This document shows positions 60,160 through 64,000 of a stretch of 64,000 bases of DNA, piece by piece (position 1 is the stretch's first letter; the number at the start of each line of letters is the position of its first letter). Source of the stretch: JAYFNU01 sp034933305 (GTDB taxonomy: Bacteria > Bacillota > Clostridia > Oscillospirales > Ruminococcaceae); the NCBI GenBank assembly GCA_034933305.1, contig JAYFNU010000023.1:1-64000 (forward strand). The letters are read 5' to 3'. A program made the translations under genes and the position numbers. The notes under the pieces were generated by a model. It did no database searches. It was not told the DNA's origin and saw nothing but the letters and a program-made list of their open reading frames with translations.

Positions 60160-61113
60160 ATGCCCACGGACAATTATCCTTACGCCGTCGGGCGTATCCG
60201 GGTGCTGGAGAGCGGCCTGCTCGGGGACGCGAAGCTCGCGCGGCTCGCGGAGCTGCCATACGACGCGGCCCGCAGGCAGCTGCTCGACTGGGGCTTCGCC
60301 GCGGAATACCCCGTCAAGGAGGACGCCGACGGTCTCATCGACTACCGCCGGCGCGAGATCCGCGACGTCATCCGTGAGCTGACCCCGCAGCCGGAGCTGA
60401 CCGACCTGTTTTATCTTGAATACGACGCCATCAATCTCAAGCTGCTGCTCAAGCAGCGGCTGCTCGGCGGCGGCGACGTCGTCGCGACCGAGCTCACGCC
60501 GGGCGTGTTCGATCCCGCGCTGCTCGACGGGGCCGTCGACGCGAAGGACTACGCGGCGCTCGGCGAACCGCTGTGCTCCCGCATGAACGATGTGGAAGCG
60601 CGCATGGCGCTGTCGCCCGATCCCCGCGTGCTCAGCGCGATGGTCGACGACGCGGTGTTCGCGTATATTTTCGCCGCGCTCGACAAGCACAAGAACGCGT
60701 TCTGCGAGGACTATTTCCGCCGCAAGGCGGATTACACGAACATTCTGAGCCTGCTGCGGGCGCGCGCGCTGCGCATGAGCGAGGCCGATTTCGAGCAGAT
60801 GCTCGTCGGCGGCGGCGCGATCGGAAAAGATGCGCTCGCCGGCTGCCTCGGCGCCGAAACGGAGCTGCTCGCCGCCCGCCTCGGCGGGGGCGAGAACGGC
60901 GAAGCCGTCAAGCCGGCGCTCGCCGCATATGCCGCGGGCGGTGCGCGCGCCGCGTCCGACGCGCTGCAGAAGGCGCTGCTCGACGCGGGCACGGCGCAGC
61001 GCGACGATCCCTTCGGCATCGGCGCGCTGGCGGCGTTTTTGCTGCGCGGCGAGTATGAGTGCCGGGCGCTGCGGCGCATGTTCGCGGAAAAGCGCATGCG
61101 CGCGGCCGTATAA
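60160..61113 (+). CDS. ntpC: V-type ATPase subunit C (d-type central socket)
   Basis: A 317-residue helical, funnel-shaped subunit linking the central stalk to the K ring. Matches include YAVGRIRVLESGLLG, TDLFYLEYDAINLKLLLKQR, EDYFRRKADYTNILSLLRAR and FGIGALAAFLLRGEYE. It begins two bases past the subunit E stop with AAAAGGAG upstream, inside the E coding end. Confidence 0.92.
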   Translation: MPTDNYPYAVGRIRVLESGLLGDAKLARLAELPYDAARRQLLDWGFAAEYPVKEDADGLIDYRRREIRDVIRELTPQPELTDLFYLEYDAINLKLLLKQRLLGGGDVVATELTPGVFDPALLDGAVDAKDYAALGEPLCSRMNDVEARMALSPDPRVLSAMVDDAVFAYIFAALDKHKNAFCEDYFRRKADYTNILSLLRARALRMSEADFEQMLVGGGAIGKDALAGCLGAETELLAARLGGGENGEAVKPALAAYAAGGARAASDALQKALLDAGTAQRDDPFGIGALAAFLLRGEYECRALRRMFAEKRMRAAV

Positions 61114-61125
61114 GGAGGACTTCGA

Positions 61126-61461
61126 ATGGCTGAGAACAAGATCGCCGTCATCGGGGACCGCGATTCGGTCATGCTGTGGCGGGCGCTGGGCATCGAGACG
61201 GTGTTCGCGACCGAGCAGCGGGAGATCGAGCGCGCCGTCCACCGGCTCGCCCGCGAGGGCGCGGCGGTCATCTATATCACCGAGGCCGACGCCGAGCTCG
61301 CCGCGGAGGCGATCGGGCGCTACCGGACCGAGGCGTTTCCCGCGATCATCCCCATCCCCGACCGGGGCGGGTCGAACGGCCTCGGGCAGCGGGGCATCAA
61401 GGCGAACATCGAGAAGGCCATCGGCGCCGATATCCTGTTTGAGAACAAGGAGAATGCATAA
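61126..61461 (+). CDS. ntpG: V-type ATPase subunit F (NtpG-like)
   Basis: A 111-residue Rossmann-like central shaft subunit: KIAVIGDRDSVMLWRALGIE, AVIYITEADAEL, FPAIIPIPDRGGSNGLGQRG and IEKAIGADIL are the family blocks. AAGGAGG precedes the ATG. The next gene starts in the base after its stop. Confidence 0.93.
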   Translation: MAENKIAVIGDRDSVMLWRALGIETVFATEQREIERAVHRLAREGAAVIYITEADAELAAEAIGRYRTEAFPAIIPIPDRGGSNGLGQRGIKANIEKAIGADILFENKENA

Positions 61462-63249
61462 ATGAGTGAACAAAAGACGAACGCCGTCATTGAAAAGGTC
61501 GCGGGGCCGCTCATCGTCGCGTCCGGCATGCGCGACTGCCAGATGTACGACGTGGCCCGCGTGTCCGATAAAAAGCTCATCGGCGAGATCATCGAGCTGC
61601 GCGGCGACCGCGCGTCCATCCAGGTGTACGAGGAGACGGCGGGGCTCGGCCCCGGCGAGCCGGTCTACGCGACGGGCGAGCCGCTGGCCGCGGAGCTCGG
61701 ACCCGGCCTCATCGGCGGCATCTTCGACGGCATCCAGCGCCCGCTCGAGACCATTTACGAGCAGTTCGGCGACCGCATCACCCGCGGCATCGACGTGCCG
61801 AAGCTGCCGCGCGATAAAAAGTGGCGCTTTGTGCCCGTCGCCAAAAAGGGCGACGAGCTCGGCGCCGGCGATGTGCTCGGCACGGTCGCCGAGACCGAGG
61901 CCGTCACCCAGAAGATCATGGTGCCGCCCAATCTGCGCGGTACGCTCGAATGGATCGCCGACGGCGAATTCACGATCGAGGAGACGATCGCGAAACTGCG
62001 CCTGCCCTCCGGCGAGCTGCGGGAGCTGCCGATGCTGCAGAAATGGCCCGTCCGGCGCGGCCGCCCGTTCGGCGAAAAGCTGACGCCGACGGAGCCGATG
62101 GTCACCGGCCAGCGCACCATCGACACCCTCTTCCCGATTTCGAAGGGCGGCGTCGCCGCCATCCCCGGCCCGTTCGGCTCCGGCAAGACGGTCGTCCAGC
62201 ATCAGCTCGCGAAATGGGCCGACGCCGACATCATCGTCTACATCGGCTGCGGCGAGCGCGGCAACGAGATGACCGACGTGCTCATGGAGTTCCCGGAGCT
62301 CAAGGATCCGCGCACGGGACTGCCGCTCATGAAGCGCACCGTGCTCATCGCCAACACCTCCGACATGCCCGTCGCGGCGCGCGAGGCGTCCATCTACACC
62401 GGCATCACCATCGCGGAGTACTTCCGCGACATGGGCTATAAGGTCGCCGTCATGGCGGACTCCACCTCCCGCTGGGCCGAGGCGCTGCGCGAGATGAGCG
62501 GACGTCTCGAGGAGATGCCCGGCGAGGAGGGCTACCCCGCCTACCTGTCGTCCCGCCTCGCGGAGTTCTACGAGCGCGCGGGCGTCGTGGTCTGCCTCGG
62601 CAAGGAGCACCGCGTGGGCGCGGTCACGGCCATCGGCGCCGTGTCGCCTCCGGGCGGCGATACGTCGGAGCCGGTATCGCAGGCGACGCTGCGCATCGTC
62701 AAGGTCTTCTGGGGCTTGTCCGCGCAGCTCGCCTACAAGCGCCATTTTCCCGCCATCGACTGGCTGACGAGCTATTCCCTCTATAAAGACACCATGTGCG
62801 AATACTACGACCGCAACATCGGCGCCGACTGGTCGTCGATGGTCGCCGAGACGATGGGCCTTCTCCAGGAGGAGGCCGAGCTCGAGGAGATCGTGCGGCT
62901 CGTGGGCGTCGACGCGCTGGGCTATAAGGACCGCCTCAAGCTCGAGACGGCGCGCAGCATCCGCGAGGATTACCTGCACCAGATCGCTTTCCACGAGGTC
63001 GACACCTACACCTCGCCGAAAAAGCAGTACGGCATGCTCAAGACCATTCTGTCGTGGCATGCGAAGGCGAACGACGCGCTCGACAAGGACGTCGCCTTCA
63101 GCAAGCTGACGTCGATGGCCTGCATCGAAAAGATCGGCCGCATGAAATACATCAAAGAGGACGAATTCGAGCAGCGCATCGACCAGCTCAACATCGAGAT
63201 GGAAGACGAGTTCGCGGCGCTCATCGGAACGGAGGACGACTATGCGTAA
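61462..63249 (+). CDS. ntpA: V-type ATPase catalytic subunit A
   Basis: A 595-residue catalytic subunit. The P-loop GPFGSGKT lies near residue 235. The non-homologous insert typical of A subunits is present (residues about 115-190). GCGERGNEMTDVL holds the catalytic Glu; ADSTSRWAEALREMSGRLEE and SPPGGDTSEPV are further active-site motifs. Length is standard. GGAGAATG precedes the ATG. The stop overlaps the subunit B start by eight bases. Confidence 0.97.
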   Translation: MSEQKTNAVIEKVAGPLIVASGMRDCQMYDVARVSDKKLIGEIIELRGDRASIQVYEETAGLGPGEPVYATGEPLAAELGPGLIGGIFDGIQRPLETIYEQFGDRITRGIDVPKLPRDKKWRFVPVAKKGDELGAGDVLGTVAETEAVTQKIMVPPNLRGTLEWIADGEFTIEETIAKLRLPSGELRELPMLQKWPVRRGRPFGEKLTPTEPMVTGQRTIDTLFPISKGGVAAIPGPFGSGKTVVQHQLAKWADADIIVYIGCGERGNEMTDVLMEFPELKDPRTGLPLMKRTVLIANTSDMPVAAREASIYTGITIAEYFRDMGYKVAVMADSTSRWAEALREMSGRLEEMPGEEGYPAYLSSRLAEFYERAGVVVCLGKEHRVGAVTAIGAVSPPGGDTSEPVSQATLRIVKVFWGLSAQLAYKRHFPAIDWLTSYSLYKDTMCEYYDRNIGADWSSMVAETMGLLQEEAELEEIVRLVGVDALGYKDRLKLETARSIREDYLHQIAFHEVDTYTSPKKQYGMLKTILSWHAKANDALDKDVAFSKLTSMACIEKIGRMKYIKEDEFEQRIDQLNIEMEDEFAALIGTEDDYA

Positions 63250-64000
63250 AGAATACAAAACAATCCGGGAAGTCGTCGGCCCGCTGATGCTCGTCGACGG
63301 CGTCGAGGGCGTCAAATACGACGAGCTCGTCGAGATCGAGCAGCAGGACGGCGAGGTCCGCCTCGGCAAGGTCCTGGAGATCGAGAAAGACCGGGCGCTC
63401 GTGCAGCTGTTCGAGAGCTCGCAGGGCCTGCGCATCGTCACGAGCAAGGCCCGCTTCCTCGGCCACGGCACCCAGCTCGGCGTCAGCCGCGACATGCTCG
63501 GCCGCGTCTTCGACGGCATGGGCCGTCCCATCGACGGCGGCGCCGACATCATCCCCGAAAAAAAGCTCGACATCAACGGCTCCCCCATCAACCCCGCGGC
63601 GCGCGACTATCCCGCCGAGTTCATCCAGACCGGCATCTCCGCCATCGACGGCCTCAACACGCTCGTCCGCGGCCAGAAGCTGCCGGTGTTCTCCGGCTCG
63701 GGCCTGCCGCACGCCCAGCTCGCCGCGCAGATCGCGCGCCAGGCGAAGGTGCGCTCCTCCGGCGAGGGCTTCGCGGTCGTGTTCGCCGCCATCGGCATCA
63801 CCTTCGAGGAGGCCGACTTCTTTATCAGCGACTTCCGCAAGACGGGCGCCATCGAGCGCGCCGTGCTGTTCATGAACCTCGCGAACGACCCGGCCGTCGA
63901 GCGCATCGCGACCCCGCGCATGGCCATCACCTGCGCGGAATACCTCGCGTATGAGCTCGGCATGCACGTGCTCGTCATTCTGACCGACATCACCAACTAC
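63242..64000 (+). CDS. ntpB: V-type ATPase subunit B, partial (cut by window end)
   Basis: The first 253 residues of the nucleotide-binding but non-catalytic B subunit; the family length is about 460. Seen: YKTIREVVGPLMLVDGVEGV, GRVFDGMGRPIDGG, NPAARDYPAEFIQTGISAID, LPVFSGSGLPHAQLAAQIAR in place of a P-loop, and MNLANDPAVERIATPRMAIT. The frame is open to the last base. GGAGGAC precedes the ATG. Subunit D would be expected next by the ntp order. Confidence 0.97.
   Translation, partial: MRKEYKTIREVVGPLMLVDGVEGVKYDELVEIEQQDGEVRLGKVLEIEKDRALVQLFESSQGLRIVTSKARFLGHGTQLGVSRDMLGRVFDGMGRPIDGGADIIPEKKLDINGSPINPAARDYPAEFIQTGISAIDGLNTLVRGQKLPVFSGSGLPHAQLAAQIARQAKVRSSGEGFAVVFAAIGITFEEADFFISDFRKTGAIERAVLFMNLANDPAVERIATPRMAITCAEYLAYELGMHVLVILTDITNY

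Noticed and set aside
60127..63591. A 1154-codon antisense frame across the V-ATPase genes
   Set aside because: The sense strand carries unmistakable subunits F, A and B. The antisense product has no domain and reads across gene boundaries.

Overview
The window looks like a chromosomal segment of a GC-rich, anaerobic, Gram-positive Clostridia bacterium, most like the Oscillospirales. The support is a V/A-type ATPase operon in ntp order, a SpoVAE homologue, many lipoproteins and secreted repeat proteins without outer-membrane functions, Shine-Dalgarno starts before almost every gene, and a MacB-type ABC system. No rRNA, tRNA or CRISPR array was found. Species cannot be named from the sequence alone.

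Layout. 1-390: non-coding repeats and hairpins. 387-2550: a nucleoside hydrolase with a LacI-type operator and an SDR epimerase, both on the minus strand. 2750-3493: a small membrane protein with a Cys/His tail. 3787-22887: a surface-protein locus made of a LytS-type sensor kinase, a 5541-residue secreted MBG-repeat protein, and a convergent response regulator of SARP type. 23093-33130: a lower-GC island with a broken large serine recombinase, an XRE regulator plus an MFS-LuxR membrane regulator, and a divergent five-gene cassette of one small protein and four lipoproteins. The island ends at a junction between two truncated genes. 33135-35630: remnant nitroreductase, PPC-domain protein, zinc macrodomain hydrolase and class M sirtuin, which form a protein ADP-ribosylation module.

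35790-39537: a minus-strand operon (SSS symporter, SppA peptidase, RDD protein, membrane-anchored protein). 39688-46808: a surface-polysaccharide operon (N-acetyl sugar amidotransferase, two paralogous GT2 enzymes, UDP-GlcNAc 2-epimerase, two GT-B-like enzymes). 46863-49679: SpoVAE, M14 carboxypeptidase, Nudix ADP-ribose pyrophosphatase and a GDPD phosphodiesterase. 49830-54366: a degenerate E2-like acyltransferase, then an ABC ATPase, CARDB-like exoprotein and MacB permease operon. 54553-56645: HAD phosphatase and nicotinate phosphoribosyltransferase. 56828 to the right edge: V-ATPase genes for subunits G/H, I, K, E, C, F, A and B, with B cut by the window edge. The K subunit carries the Na+-ligand residues.

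Connections. The kinase and regulator bracket the giant protein and probably control it; an 11-bp direct repeat lies in its upstream region. The sirtuin/macrodomain pair, the Nudix enzyme and nicotinate phosphoribosyltransferase all concern NAD or ADP-ribose, though only the first two are physically linked. The island cassette, with its paired regulators and unassigned lipoproteins, and the kinase / giant protein / regulator locus are the best candidates for undescribed systems.
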